Positions 44,696 to 52,348 of a stretch of DNA of 64,000 bases are shown one piece after another. The stretch comes from Asaia bogorensis (GTDB lineage: Bacteria; Pseudomonadota; Alphaproteobacteria; Acetobacterales; Acetobacteraceae). The DNA lies in NCBI RefSeq assembly GCF_900465345.1, contig NZ_UEGO01000002.1:1-64000 (forward strand), in the 5' to 3' direction. A program made the translations under genes and the position numbers. How positions within the stretch are numbered: position 1 is the first letter of the stretch; the number at the start of each line of letters is the position of its first letter. A model generated the notes under the pieces. The model worked only from the letters and a program-made list of their open reading frames with translations, was not told the DNA's origin and made no database searches.

Positions 44696-45594
44696 TGAGC
44701 GCCAAACCTTCCCACGCCGACATACTGCGCCTTCTGGTTACGGATGGCGAGAACACACCCTCAGCCGGTCAGACGCTCTCAAGCCTCGATCTGTCCCGGG
44801 ATTCCTTCCCGGAACTACGGGGAGGGCAGCTTGGCGTGCGTATAGCTGCAACCGACGCTGAGCGCGAAGCCGCACAGGCCTTGCGCTATCGCGTATTTTT
44901 TGAGGAAATGGGCGCCCGTGCAGACGAACGCACAGCGCGTCTCAAGCGCGATATCGACGATTTCGACGAGGTGGCAGACCATCTTCTGGTAATTGACCAT
45001 GCCGTGTCATCTGGCGCCGAAGGTGTGGTGGGGACCTACCGTCTGCTCACGAGTGACAAGGCGGCTCAGCTCGGGCGTTTCTATACCTCAAGTGAATACG
45101 ACATCTCGACCCTCACCGAGTTTCCGGGTCGTTTGCTTGAGGTGGGTCGCTCCTGTGTAGATCAGCGTTACCGTGGTCGCTCGGCCATGCAATTATTGTG
45201 GCGCGGTATTGCTTCCTATATCTTCCTGCATCGCATTGATGTTCTGTTTGGCTGCGCAAGCCTGCCGGGAACAAACCCCGATCTCATGGCAGATGAACTG
45301 ACCTATCTTTATCACAACCATCTTGCGCCGCCGGCCCTTCGCATCCGCGCCCTGCCGGACCGGTATGTGGATATGCAGCGCAGTGATCCGCATCTGCTTG
45401 ATCATCGCAAATGCCTGTCAAAGCTGCCACCGCTCATCAAGGGATATCTGCGTCTTGGGGGGTTCATCGGCGATGGAGCTGTGGTGGATGAGCAATTCAA
45501 TACGACAGATGTGGCGGTCCTCGTCAAAAGCGAGCTTTTGGCTGACAAGTACTATCGTCATTATGAGCGTCGTCTGAGAGACGCTCTCGAATAA
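44692..45594 (+). CDS. olsB: ornithine-acyl-ACP N-acyltransferase-like (OlsB, GNAT)
   Basis: 300-residue GNAT-type acyltransferase of the OlsB family, which adds a 3-hydroxyacyl chain to ornithine, the first step to ornithine lipids. Family blocks: RVFFEEMGARADERTARLKRDIDDFDEVADHLLVID, LEVGRSCVDQRYRGRSAMQLLWRGIASYI, LFGCASLPGTNPD, and LPPLIKGYLRLGGFIGDGAVVDEQFNTTDVAVLV. Start overlaps the fur stop by 4 nt, so iron status may reach membrane lipid synthesis. OlsA is not in this window. Confidence 0.88.
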   Translation: MMSAKPSHADILRLLVTDGENTPSAGQTLSSLDLSRDSFPELRGGQLGVRIAATDAEREAAQALRYRVFFEEMGARADERTARLKRDIDDFDEVADHLLVIDHAVSSGAEGVVGTYRLLTSDKAAQLGRFYTSSEYDISTLTEFPGRLLEVGRSCVDQRYRGRSAMQLLWRGIASYIFLHRIDVLFGCASLPGTNPDLMADELTYLYHNHLAPPALRIRALPDRYVDMQRSDPHLLDHRKCLSKLPPLIKGYLRLGGFIGDGAVVDEQFNTTDVAVLVKSELLADKYYRHYERRLRDALE

Positions 45595-45609
45595 GATCTG
45601 GAGTAAACT

Positions 45610-47136
45610 GTGACTTTCCGGCTCTGGAAGTTTTCCCGCCCGCCGAGCCGGCTTCCATTTTCCACCGGGAAAATGATTCTGGCTGATCTCGTCGTCGGCG
45701 CACTCGCTTCGCTGGCGCTCCCGCCTCTATACTGCCTGCCGGCGCTTGCCCTGGGCCTTCTCTACCTCTATCGCTGCACCCAGGACGCGGCGAGCAATCG
45801 CCAGTTGGCCTTGCATGCCTTCCTCTTCGGGCTCGGTTATCACACGGCCGCCTTGTCATGGCTGACCAATGCCATACTGACCCGGGCACACGAATTCTGG
45901 TGGGCCGTACCCATTGCGGCACCGGGCTGTGCGCTCATCCTCGCGCCTTTCATCATGGTGCCCGTATTGCTATGCCGCCTCATGCCCGAAGGCCTATCGC
46001 GTATGGTCATGCTGGCGGCACTCTGGACGCTGGCCGACATGGCGCGCGTTTTCATTTTTACGGGTTTCCCCTGGAATCCGACTGGTAGCGTGTTCGAGCT
46101 TCCCGGTCTTGTGGGTGATGTCCTCATCCAGCCAGCTTCGATCATAGGCGTGGATGGCCTTACCCTGATTGCCGTTCTGATCGGGTTGCTGGTTTGGCAT
46201 GGGCAAAAGGCGCGGCTTTGCCTTTTGGGAGCGCTCTGCATGTGGGGTGCATGGGGCATGTATAGCCTGACGCATCCGCGACTTATGCCCGTCAAGAATC
46301 CTGTGGTGGCCCTGCTCCAGGGAAATGTGAGCGAACAGGATATCCTCTCGCGTGATGGTGCCATGAAGGCATTCAGGCTTTATCTGCGTCTGACGAATGA
46401 AGCCGTGGCGAGGGCCCGAGATCTCGGGGAAGATCGCAGTCTTGTCTATCTATGGCCGGAATCAGGCTTTCCCGGACTTCTCGACGAGGATGAGCCGGCA
46501 AGGCGCATGATTGCCCAGGCAGCGGATGGTGCATGGGGGATGATCGGCTCGGACCGGCGCGACGTAAATAACCGGTTTTACAACAGCATCTTCGCTCTCG
46601 ATGAAAGCGGGCGGATCAGGGCAGTCTATGACAAGTCTACTCTGGTGCCTTTTGGGGAATATCAGCCACGCTTCATACCGTTCAATCTTCTGCCGGATCA
46701 GCTCACGCCGGGCAAGGGTCTCACCACATGGTCACTTCCCGCTCTGGGGGCCGTCGGACCGCTGGTTTGCTACGAGATCATATTCTCAGCCCAGGTTGTG
46801 GGGGGCAAACGCCCGGACTGGCTGGCTAATATCACCAATGATGCATGGTTCGGGAACAGCGCTGGGCCGCGTCAGCATCTGGCTACAGTCAGAATCCGGG
46901 CTGTGGAGGAAGGTCTGCCTGTCGTCCAGTCTGCCAATATGGGCGTGACAGCTGCTTTTGACGGAGCTGGGCACGAATTGTCGCGCCTCCCCTGGGGCCA
47001 GGCTGGCAGTCTGGTGGTCGCCCTGCCTTCGCCGCACCAGCCTACGATCTTCTCGCGTTGCGGAAGAACTGTTCCGCTCGGCTTGTGTGCTCTTGCCGTG
47101 ATGGTGGCTGTTTTTCTTGGGTATCGTCGCAAATAG
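45610..47136 (+). CDS. lnt: apolipoprotein N-acyltransferase
   Basis: Inner membrane enzyme that adds the third acyl chain to lipoproteins, 508 residues. Five or more membrane helices (residues about 20-230) are followed by a nitrilase-type domain with the Glu-Lys-Cys triad: Glu in LVYLWPESGFPGL, Lys in VYDKSTLVPFGEY and Cys in GPLVCYEIIFS. A last helix closes the protein (GLCALAVMVAVFLGYRR). It begins 15 nt after olsB and appears co-transcribed. Confidence 0.93.
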   Translation: MTFRLWKFSRPPSRLPFSTGKMILADLVVGALASLALPPLYCLPALALGLLYLYRCTQDAASNRQLALHAFLFGLGYHTAALSWLTNAILTRAHEFWWAVPIAAPGCALILAPFIMVPVLLCRLMPEGLSRMVMLAALWTLADMARVFIFTGFPWNPTGSVFELPGLVGDVLIQPASIIGVDGLTLIAVLIGLLVWHGQKARLCLLGALCMWGAWGMYSLTHPRLMPVKNPVVALLQGNVSEQDILSRDGAMKAFRLYLRLTNEAVARARDLGEDRSLVYLWPESGFPGLLDEDEPARRMIAQAADGAWGMIGSDRRDVNNRFYNSIFALDESGRIRAVYDKSTLVPFGEYQPRFIPFNLLPDQLTPGKGLTTWSLPALGAVGPLVCYEIIFSAQVVGGKRPDWLANITNDAWFGNSAGPRQHLATVRIRAVEEGLPVVQSANMGVTAAFDGAGHELSRLPWGQAGSLVVALPSPHQPTIFSRCGRTVPLGLCALAVMVAVFLGYRRK

Positions 47137-47146
47137 ATAATAAAAA

Positions 47147-47179
47147 GTTAATCGGCGCCATTAGGTGCTTGTGATTAAC
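47147..47179. promoter_or_regulatory. inverted repeat upstream of the XRE regulator gene
   Basis: GTTAATC (47147-47153) and GATTAAC (47173-47179) are exact reverse complements, centre to centre 26 nt apart, ending 7 nt before the regulator's first ATG. It could be an autoregulatory operator or a hairpin at the end of lnt; no T-run follows. Confidence 0.35.
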
Positions 47180-47186
47180 CCCCAAT

Positions 47187-47702
47187 ATGAGTCCTTACTG
47201 CATGAGTAATACCGCGAAAAGCGCTTCGGCGGCTGGTCCAATAGATGCACTCGTCGGCGCACGGATCAGGTTGCGGCGGACATTGCTGGGCATGTCCCAG
47301 GAGAAGCTTGGCGCTGCACTTGGGCTGACGTTCCAGCAGGTGCAGAAATACGAGCGTGGGGCAAACAAGGTTGGAGCAAGCCGGCTTTACGAGATGTCAC
47401 GTGTCCTGAATGTACCAATCGGTTTTTTCTTCGATGATCTGGCGGGCGTGGCGAGCACACATAACGGACGCGGGAACCGGGTAGCCGCTTTTGCTCCCGG
47501 GTTTTCCGAGGCACCTTCCTCTTTCAATAATGATGACTCTCAGAGCAGCCTTGCTGCTGATGGCTCGATGCAAGGATCAGCGATGGGCCAGCAGCTTGAT
47601 ATGCTGTCTGCTGAACTCCTGCACGCTTTCCAGAACATCTCGGATGCCAAGGTAAGGCTTCAGCTGGTCAATCTGGTGAAAAGCATGGCATCCTTGGTCT
47701 GA
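47187..47702 (+). CDS. XRE-family helix-turn-helix regulator
   Basis: 171-residue DNA-binding protein. The HTH domain lies at about residues 22-85: LVGARIRLRRTLLGMSQEKLGAALGLTFQQVQKYERGANKVGASRLYEMSRVLNVPIGFFFDDL. A Ser/Asn-rich middle and a C-terminal helix (LLHAFQNISDAKVRLQLVNLVKSMASL) follow. This layout is common in Alphaproteobacteria. The ATG at 47202 is an equally possible start. An inverted repeat immediately upstream may be its own operator. Confidence 0.88.
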   Translation: MSPYCMSNTAKSASAAGPIDALVGARIRLRRTLLGMSQEKLGAALGLTFQQVQKYERGANKVGASRLYEMSRVLNVPIGFFFDDLAGVASTHNGRGNRVAAFAPGFSEAPSSFNNDDSQSSLAADGSMQGSAMGQQLDMLSAELLHAFQNISDAKVRLQLVNLVKSMASLV

Positions 47703-47735
47703 GGCGGGACCGCGGATTTTCTGCTGCACCATCAC

Positions 47736-48449
47736 CTACTCCCGACGCAAGACCTTGTCTGTCACGAAAGAGGCCAGTTTACCCGCGGTGAAATCCTTTT
47801 TCAGCCTGACCTCGTCATACTCATGCTCAACCCAATGCATAAAGGGGACGCGCCCTTCGGCCTCGGCCTGATAGCGCAGGACAAATGCGTCCAGAATGCC
47901 GGTACGCGCCCGGTTGAAATGCCCGAAACGCCAGTGCAACTGGCGCAGTGCCTGAGCAGCTGTCCCACCCTCGAACAGAATGACCAGTGCCGAGGCCAGG
48001 CCTGCACGGTCAGCGCCCGATTTGCAGTGCATGAGCATCGGGCGTTCGATCTGCGCATATAACCCGGCAAAGCGCAGGATCCTGTCCCGGTGCGGTGCGC
48101 CACGGCTTTCGAAAGCCATGTCGATATGATCGAGGCCCAGTGTCTGCGCGGCCTGCCGTGAGAGGGCATCGGAGCCGCAGCGCCGATGCCCGCGCAGATT
48201 AACCAGAGTGCGCAGGCCCAGCTTCCGCTTGAGCCGGGCCAGCCGCGCGGGTGTGGGGTGATTGCAGCGATAGACCTTGCCCGGCACGACGGTAGCGAGA
48301 TTGGTCCAAGGTAGACGGAAAATGGCATGATCGACGAAGAGACTGTCGATCCACGCCTTGCGTCGGCCTGTGGCAGTTGCCAGCGATCCATCAAACACGA
48401 AAAACTCTCCCCCGATTTGCTGTGCGATGCCTGCCGCACCCGACATCAT
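47736..48449 (-). CDS. dual-specificity/tyrosine phosphatase-like protein
   Basis: 237-residue protein of the cysteine-dependent phosphatase superfamily. The P-loop HCKSGADRAGLAS supplies catalytic Cys and Arg (C-x5-R), with the upstream RTLVNLRGHRRCGSD in the position of the general-acid region. The same family contains phosphatases acting on proteins, lipids or lipid A-linked phosphates. Divergent from a small lipoprotein gene with 43 nt between starts. No signal peptide was recognised. Substrate unknown. Confidence 0.82.
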   Translation of the reverse strand: MMSGAAGIAQQIGGEFFVFDGSLATATGRRKAWIDSLFVDHAIFRLPWTNLATVVPGKVYRCNHPTPARLARLKRKLGLRTLVNLRGHRRCGSDALSRQAAQTLGLDHIDMAFESRGAPHRDRILRFAGLYAQIERPMLMHCKSGADRAGLASALVILFEGGTAAQALRQLHWRFGHFNRARTGILDAFVLRYQAEAEGRVPFMHWVEHEYDEVRLKKDFTAGKLASFVTDKVLRRE

Positions 48450-48492
48450 CCGTCAATTGCCGCCAGTGAATGAGGTTGATACAAGATTCGTC

Positions 48493-48801
48493 ATGCGTTC
48501 AGCCTCGCTCCTCCTCTCTCTGATGGTTCTTGCCGGCTGCGCGGATAATACATTCGGCCCCCCGAAGCCGGATCTGGCCGTCAATGGTCCACCGGGCCAT
48601 CCGCCCGGTCAGCCACCCCATCGCGATCGCATGGCTCGCGCCTATGCTTCGCTGCCGGTTGCCATACCGGGCATGGATGGGGCGTCGGGTCCGCCGGTTC
48701 TGCCAGGCCTCGCTACCGAGACCGTGACGACCAGTGAGGTCAAACCGCAATATGCCGTGCCCGATGCCGAGGTCTCCTACGGCAAGAGAGGAAATCCATG
48801 A
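48493..48801 (+). CDS. small lipoprotein of unknown function
   Basis: 102-residue protein from ATG 48493. The N-terminus MRSASLLLSLMVLAGCADN is a type II signal peptide with lipobox LAGC, so it should be lipidated and acylated by Lnt. The rest is Pro/Gly-rich (for example GPPGHPPGQPPHRD) without a recognisable domain. Its stop overlaps the start of a methyltransferase gene by 4 nt. The open frame continues upstream across the phosphatase start, but the signal peptide fixes the real start. Confidence 0.78.
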   Translation: MRSASLLLSLMVLAGCADNTFGPPKPDLAVNGPPGHPPGQPPHRDRMARAYASLPVAIPGMDGASGPPVLPGLATETVTTSEVKPQYAVPDAEVSYGKRGNP

Positions 48802-49544
48802 GCGACTTCGTCACCGGGCATTATGGTCCTCGCGCCAATGATTATGTCAGCAGCCAGACTCATGCGGCTGGGGAGGATCTGGAGCGTCTCGTCGCCCTGC
48901 TGCGTGAAGAGCCCCCCGGTGTGGCCCTCGATCTCGGCTGTGGCGGCGGTCATGTGAGCTATGCCATGGCGCCGTTCTGCGGGCAGGTCGTGGCTTATGA
49001 CCCGACATTGAGCATGGCTCTTGCCGTCAGGAACGAGGCAGAGCGCCGTGGACTGACCCGGATTCGCCCTGTCGGAGGTTTTGCGGAATCCCTGCCCTTT
49101 GCAGAGGGCATTTTTGATGTGGTGGCCAGCCGCTTCAGTGCCCATCACTGGCGCGACCTGCAGGAGGGGCTCAATGAGGCGCGCCGCGTGCTGCGACGGG
49201 GCGGTCTGGGGATCTTTATCGACACGGTCGCCCCAGAGGCCCCTATGGCCGATTCCGTGCTGCAGGCGATCGAAACCCTGCGCGATCCCTCGCACATGCG
49301 CAATTATCGCGTCTCGGAGTGGAGACGCAGTCTTGAAAGCGCTGGATTTGCGCTGGAGGACTATCAGCCCTTGCGTCTGAAGCTCGACTTCACCTCATGG
49401 GTCGCGCGAACCCGGACGCCCGCCTTGCATCAGCAGGCCATCCTGTCGCTTCAGGAGGCGACGGATGCCGGAACCCGACAGCATTTTGCTGTCGAGGCTG
49501 ATGGAAGCTTTACACTCGATACGGCGCTTTTCACGGTACGTTAA
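48798..49544 (+). CDS. class I SAM-dependent methyltransferase
   Basis: 248-residue methyltransferase, Rossmann-type. SAM motif I VALDLGCGGGHVSYAMAPF, motif II VAYDPTLSMALAVRNEAER and a post-motif FDVVASRFSAHHWRDLQEGLNEARRVLRRGG resemble the UbiE/Methyltransf_11 group. Overlaps the lipoprotein gene by 4 nt. It converges on a Trm112-like gene, whose family members often act as methyltransferase partners. Substrate unknown. Confidence 0.87.
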   Translation: MSDFVTGHYGPRANDYVSSQTHAAGEDLERLVALLREEPPGVALDLGCGGGHVSYAMAPFCGQVVAYDPTLSMALAVRNEAERRGLTRIRPVGGFAESLPFAEGIFDVVASRFSAHHWRDLQEGLNEARRVLRRGGLGIFIDTVAPEAPMADSVLQAIETLRDPSHMRNYRVSEWRRSLESAGFALEDYQPLRLKLDFTSWVARTRTPALHQQAILSLQEATDAGTRQHFAVEADGSFTLDTALFTVR

Positions 49545-49567
49545 AGCGCGATGCCGGTCATGGCGTG

Positions 49568-49747
49568 TCAGTCTGACAGGGGGCGGGCTTCTTCCGGCAG
49601 CATCACCGGAATGCCGTCGCGCACAGGGTAAGCAAGGCGGGCCCCCTTGCTGACAAGCTCCTGAGCCTCGCGGTCATAGATGAGCGCTTCCTTCGTCACC
49701 GGGCAGACAAGCATGGAAAGAAGGCGGGGATCGAGATCCTGAGCCAT
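49568..49747 (-). CDS. Trm112 family protein (YcaR-like)
   Basis: 59-residue protein, ATG at 49747 and TGA at 49568. The translation starts [20 protein letters not shown] and continues through [20 protein letters not shown] to a [17 protein letters not shown] end, matching the bacterial Trm112/YcaR family. These small proteins bind and stabilise methyltransferases. It faces the methyltransferase gene tail to tail with 23 nt between, and lies downstream of the thioredoxin-like gene on the same strand, 109 nt away. Confidence 0.88.
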   Translation of the reverse strand: MAQDLDPRLLSMLVCPVTKEALIYDREAQELVSKGARLAYPVRDGIPVMLPEEARPLSD

Positions 49748-49795
49748 AGGTGAATCCTTCTGATGGATGGGAGAGGGGGTTGAATGGCCTCGACC

Positions 49796-49834
49796 CTGCC
49801 TTCGTCATTCCTCTTTTAAAGGGGAAGAAGGCAG
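49796..49834 (-). terminator. hairpin downstream of the thioredoxin-like gene
   Basis: CTGCCTT (49796-49802) and AAGGCAG (49828-49834) close a stem whose interior can pair further (CCTCTTT with AAAGGGG). It lies about 22 nt beyond the minus-strand thioredoxin-like gene and before the Trm112 gene. Confidence 0.45.
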
Positions 49835-49856
49835 GATGGCAGCCGCGAGGCGTGGC

Positions 49857-50822
49857 TCAGGAAAAGAGCAGGGCTGACAGCTTGCGTCGCGCGGGTAAGG
49901 TTGCCGGATCGGTATTGCCCCAGGCTTCGAAGAACCGCAGCAATTCGGCGCGCGCTGCGCCGTCATTCCACTCGCGGTCCTGTTTGATGATGGCAAGCAG
50001 CGTGTCTGCTGCCTCTGATTTATGACCCGCACCATTCAGGGCTCCAGCCAGACGAAAGCGCAAAGCAAGATCGTCTGGAGAAGCCGCACACTCTGCCCGG
50101 AGCCCGTCGAGCGCCGAGGCTGCCTGATGGCTCTCCTTATGCAGGGCCAGGGCCGCGCGTGCGCCTGTCACTGCCGGGTGCTCCGCCAGCTTGGGTGGTA
50201 CCTGACTCAGGGCTTCGTCCGCACCTTCATCATCACCCAGCGCCGTCAGCGCCCGGATCATGCCGCCCCAGCCCTCGGGGTTTTCCGGCTCGATCTCAAG
50301 CAGCGAGGCAAACAGCCCGGCGGCTTCCTCTGCCTGACCCTCCTGCAGGGCAGCCGAGGCCGCGGCAAGGATATCCGCGCTTGGCAGCGTGGCACCGGTC
50401 GCCTTGACGATCTGCTCGATAAAGCGGCGCACTTCGCTCTCGGGCTGGGCGCCCTGCAGGATGTCGACAATCTGGCCTTTATAGAAGGCCGCCACGAGCG
50501 GGATCGACTGGATGGGCAGGCCGACCTGAGCCAGTTGGGCAGCGAGAGCGGCATTGGCCTCGATATCGACCTTGACCAGCTTGACCCGACCGCCGGCCGC
50601 CGTCACGGCTCGCTCGAGCACGGGGGTCAGTTGCTTGCAGGGTCCGCACCAGGGCGCCCAGAAATCCACAAGTACGGGAAGCTGCCGGCTGGCTTCGAGC
50701 ACCTCAGGCATGAAGCTGCGTTGATCGGCATCGACGATGAGTGCACCCGGTGTGCCGGGAGACGAGGTCACGCCTGCGTCGTTTCCGGGCTGGGGGCGAT
50801 TCTGCCCAATGATATAGTCCAT
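49857..50822 (-). CDS. thioredoxin-like co-chaperone (YbbN/CnoX-like)
   Basis: 321-residue cytosolic protein from ATG 50822 (MDYIIGQ). The thioredoxin domain (about 30-135) has an intact WCGPC active site in VLVDFWAPWCGPCKQLTPVL and the cis-Pro in IQSIPLVAAFYKGQ. A helical TPR-like C-terminal domain follows (EGQAEEAAGLFASLLEIEPENPEGWGGMIRALTALGDDEGADEALSQV). This two-domain form is the YbbN/CnoX holdase, although enteric YbbN lacks the CGPC. An open frame extends upstream but is not protein-like. Confidence 0.9.
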   Translation of the reverse strand: MDYIIGQNRPQPGNDAGVTSSPGTPGALIVDADQRSFMPEVLEASRQLPVLVDFWAPWCGPCKQLTPVLERAVTAAGGRVKLVKVDIEANAALAAQLAQVGLPIQSIPLVAAFYKGQIVDILQGAQPESEVRRFIEQIVKATGATLPSADILAAASAALQEGQAEEAAGLFASLLEIEPENPEGWGGMIRALTALGDDEGADEALSQVPPKLAEHPAVTGARAALALHKESHQAASALDGLRAECAASPDDLALRFRLAGALNGAGHKSEAADTLLAIIKQDREWNDGAARAELLRFFEAWGNTDPATLPARRKLSALLFS

Positions 50823-51041
50823 GGAATCTCTCTGTCCCGATGATGCACGGCTTTTCGCTGGCATCACCTGTTGATCATCATGGCTACAAGATTGTTCTGA
50901 AGCGTGCAGGACGCAAGCCCAGGGCTGGGTACGCGGCGGCCTGAGAGGCCACCAAGAAAGAAAAGCAAAAAAAAAGCATGTTTTTTGAAAAACCCTCTTG
51001 CGCGCCACGGCCTCAGGCAGTAATTACCCGTCCAACGGAAC

Positions 51042-51116
51042 GCGGGCGTAGCTCAGGGGTAGAGCACAACCTTGCCAAGGTTGGGGTCGTGGGTTCGAAT
51101 CCCATCGCCCGCTCCA
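51042..51116 (+). tRNA. tRNA-Gly (GCC)
   Basis: 75 nt with a perfect 7-bp acceptor stem (GCGGGCG with CGCCCGC), D-arm TAGCTCAGGGGTAGAGCA, anticodon stem-loop CAACC-TTGCCAA-GGTTG reading GCC, T-arm GTGGGTTCGAATCCCAT and an encoded TCCA end. The neighbourhood changes from core to accessory genes after it. Confidence 0.97.
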
Positions 51117-51148
51117 GATTTTCCAAGGAAAATCAGACGGATACGAGG

Positions 51149-51168
51149 AAGCCGCCGCAAGGCGGCTT
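51149..51168 (+). terminator. terminator after tRNA-Gly
   Basis: AAGCCGCC-GCAA-GGCGGCTT is a perfect 8-bp stem with a GCAA tetraloop, followed by a T-containing stretch (TTCGTCGTTTT). It ends 52 nt after the tRNA. Confidence 0.75.
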
Positions 51169-51327
51169 TCGTCGTTTTGGGGTGTGGTGTCCACATGGTG
51201 TCCACCGCGAGGCTGAATCTGTGATGGCCTTAGCGGAGACACACACTTGTTTTGCGGTCCTGATCGCGCCGTCAATTCGTATCAATCGTTATTGTCGGTG
51301 TGCGCGGCTCACATCGGTACTCTGCGC
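51169..51327. other. junction region after tRNA-Gly
   Basis: About 160 nt with no gene. TGGTGTCCAC occurs twice in tandem at 51185-51194 and 51196-51205. Such repeats can mark integration sites beside tRNA genes, but no second copy of the tRNA 3' end was found further right, so an attachment site remains unproven. Confidence 0.35.
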
Positions 51328-51699
51328 TTATTGCCGTCGAGCAAGGCGCAGACCATCCCTGAAATTCAGGACCAGAAGAGTAAGATTGATAGAGCCGGCC
51401 AGAAGTTCGAGCGCCTGTATACTGTAGAATGGCCAACCGAATCGTGATGCCGCCGCGCGGGCGGCCAGAAACAGCGCACACGGTACGAGAACGCAAATCC
51501 CGTTGAGGCCGATGATCCGCATACGGCGGAGTTTCACGAGTGCCAGACCACGCGGAGCCCCACTTGTCGCGCGATAGCCCGAAAGCCCCGTTGTGGCGAG
51601 ACATGGGACCAGGACCAATAATCCCCAGAGGATCGCACGCTTGACTGTGCTGATAATCGAGGCGTCGCCATAGAGTTCTGCGACGACCGAGGCAGTCAT
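51328..51699 (-). CDS. small membrane protein of unknown function
   Basis: 123-residue protein with three likely membrane segments: AILWGLLVLVPCLATTGLSGY (about 23-43), IIGLNGICVLVPCALFLAARA (about 62-82) and IQALELLAGSINLTLLVLNF (about 94-113), ending in a basic tail. ATG 51699 is the first start after an in-frame stop. I do not recognise the family. It is divergent from a MarR regulator gene with 117 nt between, which suggests regulation by that protein. Confidence 0.6.
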   Translation of the reverse strand: MTASVVAELYGDASIISTVKRAILWGLLVLVPCLATTGLSGYRATSGAPRGLALVKLRRMRIIGLNGICVLVPCALFLAARAAASRFGWPFYSIQALELLAGSINLTLLVLNFRDGLRLARRQ

Positions 51700-51816
51700 G
51701 AAACTGCCAATACAAAGGATCGACAGGCTTTCCTGTCACACGATGGAGACGGCGGAGAAGCGTTGGCATGATATGATCCTTGCTTCCTGAAGAGAAGGTC
51801 TTTTACATAGCAAGCC

Positions 51817-52275
51817 ATGAAAGAAGATAGCAAGCCATATAAATGGCCGTCCCGAACCGACTCCCTTGGCTATATGGTCAACTGGGCCGCCCGGCTTTTT
51901 GCTCGTGAGATGGATGAAGCACTGCGGCCCTTTGGCCTCATGTCCGGTCAGCTACCGGTGATCTTCGCGTTGGCGGACGGCAAGACACGGAGCCAGCGTG
52001 AACTGGTGAACCTCGCGGCCGTCGAGCAATCCACGATGGCGAAGACCCTTTCACGAATGGAACGGGACGGGCTGATCGAACGCAAGCCGGATCCGAACGA
52101 TCGCAGAAGCACGACGATATCGCTATCGCCATTAATGTCTGTCAGGTTGCCGGAGGTTGCGGCAGCCGTGGCGGTCATCAACGCCCGGAGCCATACGCAT
52201 CTCTCGGAGGAGGAAGGTGAACGACTGCTTGATCTGCTTCACTGGGCGATCAAGGGTCTAGCAGAGAGGCCATGA
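51817..52275 (+). CDS. MarR family transcriptional regulator
   Basis: 152-residue winged-helix dimeric regulator. Helices and wing appear as LGYMVNWAARLFAREMDEALRPFGLMSGQLPVIFALADGKTRSQRELVNLAAVEQSTMAKTLSRMERDGLIERKPDPNDRRST, the last part being the MarR-typical DxRx wing. It is divergent from a membrane-protein gene and precedes the mutasome operon in the opposite orientation. No Cys-based redox sensor is obvious. The ligand is unknown. Confidence 0.9.
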   Translation: MKEDSKPYKWPSRTDSLGYMVNWAARLFAREMDEALRPFGLMSGQLPVIFALADGKTRSQRELVNLAAVEQSTMAKTLSRMERDGLIERKPDPNDRRSTTISLSPLMSVRLPEVAAAVAVINARSHTHLSEEEGERLLDLLHWAIKGLAERP

Positions 52276-52348
52276 CGCAGATTTCCGATAACCGATGCAC
52301 GCCTCTTACAATCATGGAAATGCGGCACAACACTCTGGACATCGCACA

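Noticed and set aside
47147-47179. Possible CtrA site TTAA-N7-TTAA upstream of the XRE gene
   Set aside because: The second half-site does not read TTAA at the needed distance.
51024-51275. 83-codon minus-strand frame ending in WDSNPRPQPWQGCALPLSYAR
   Set aside because: This is the well-known false protein produced by reading a tRNA gene; it covers tRNA-Gly.
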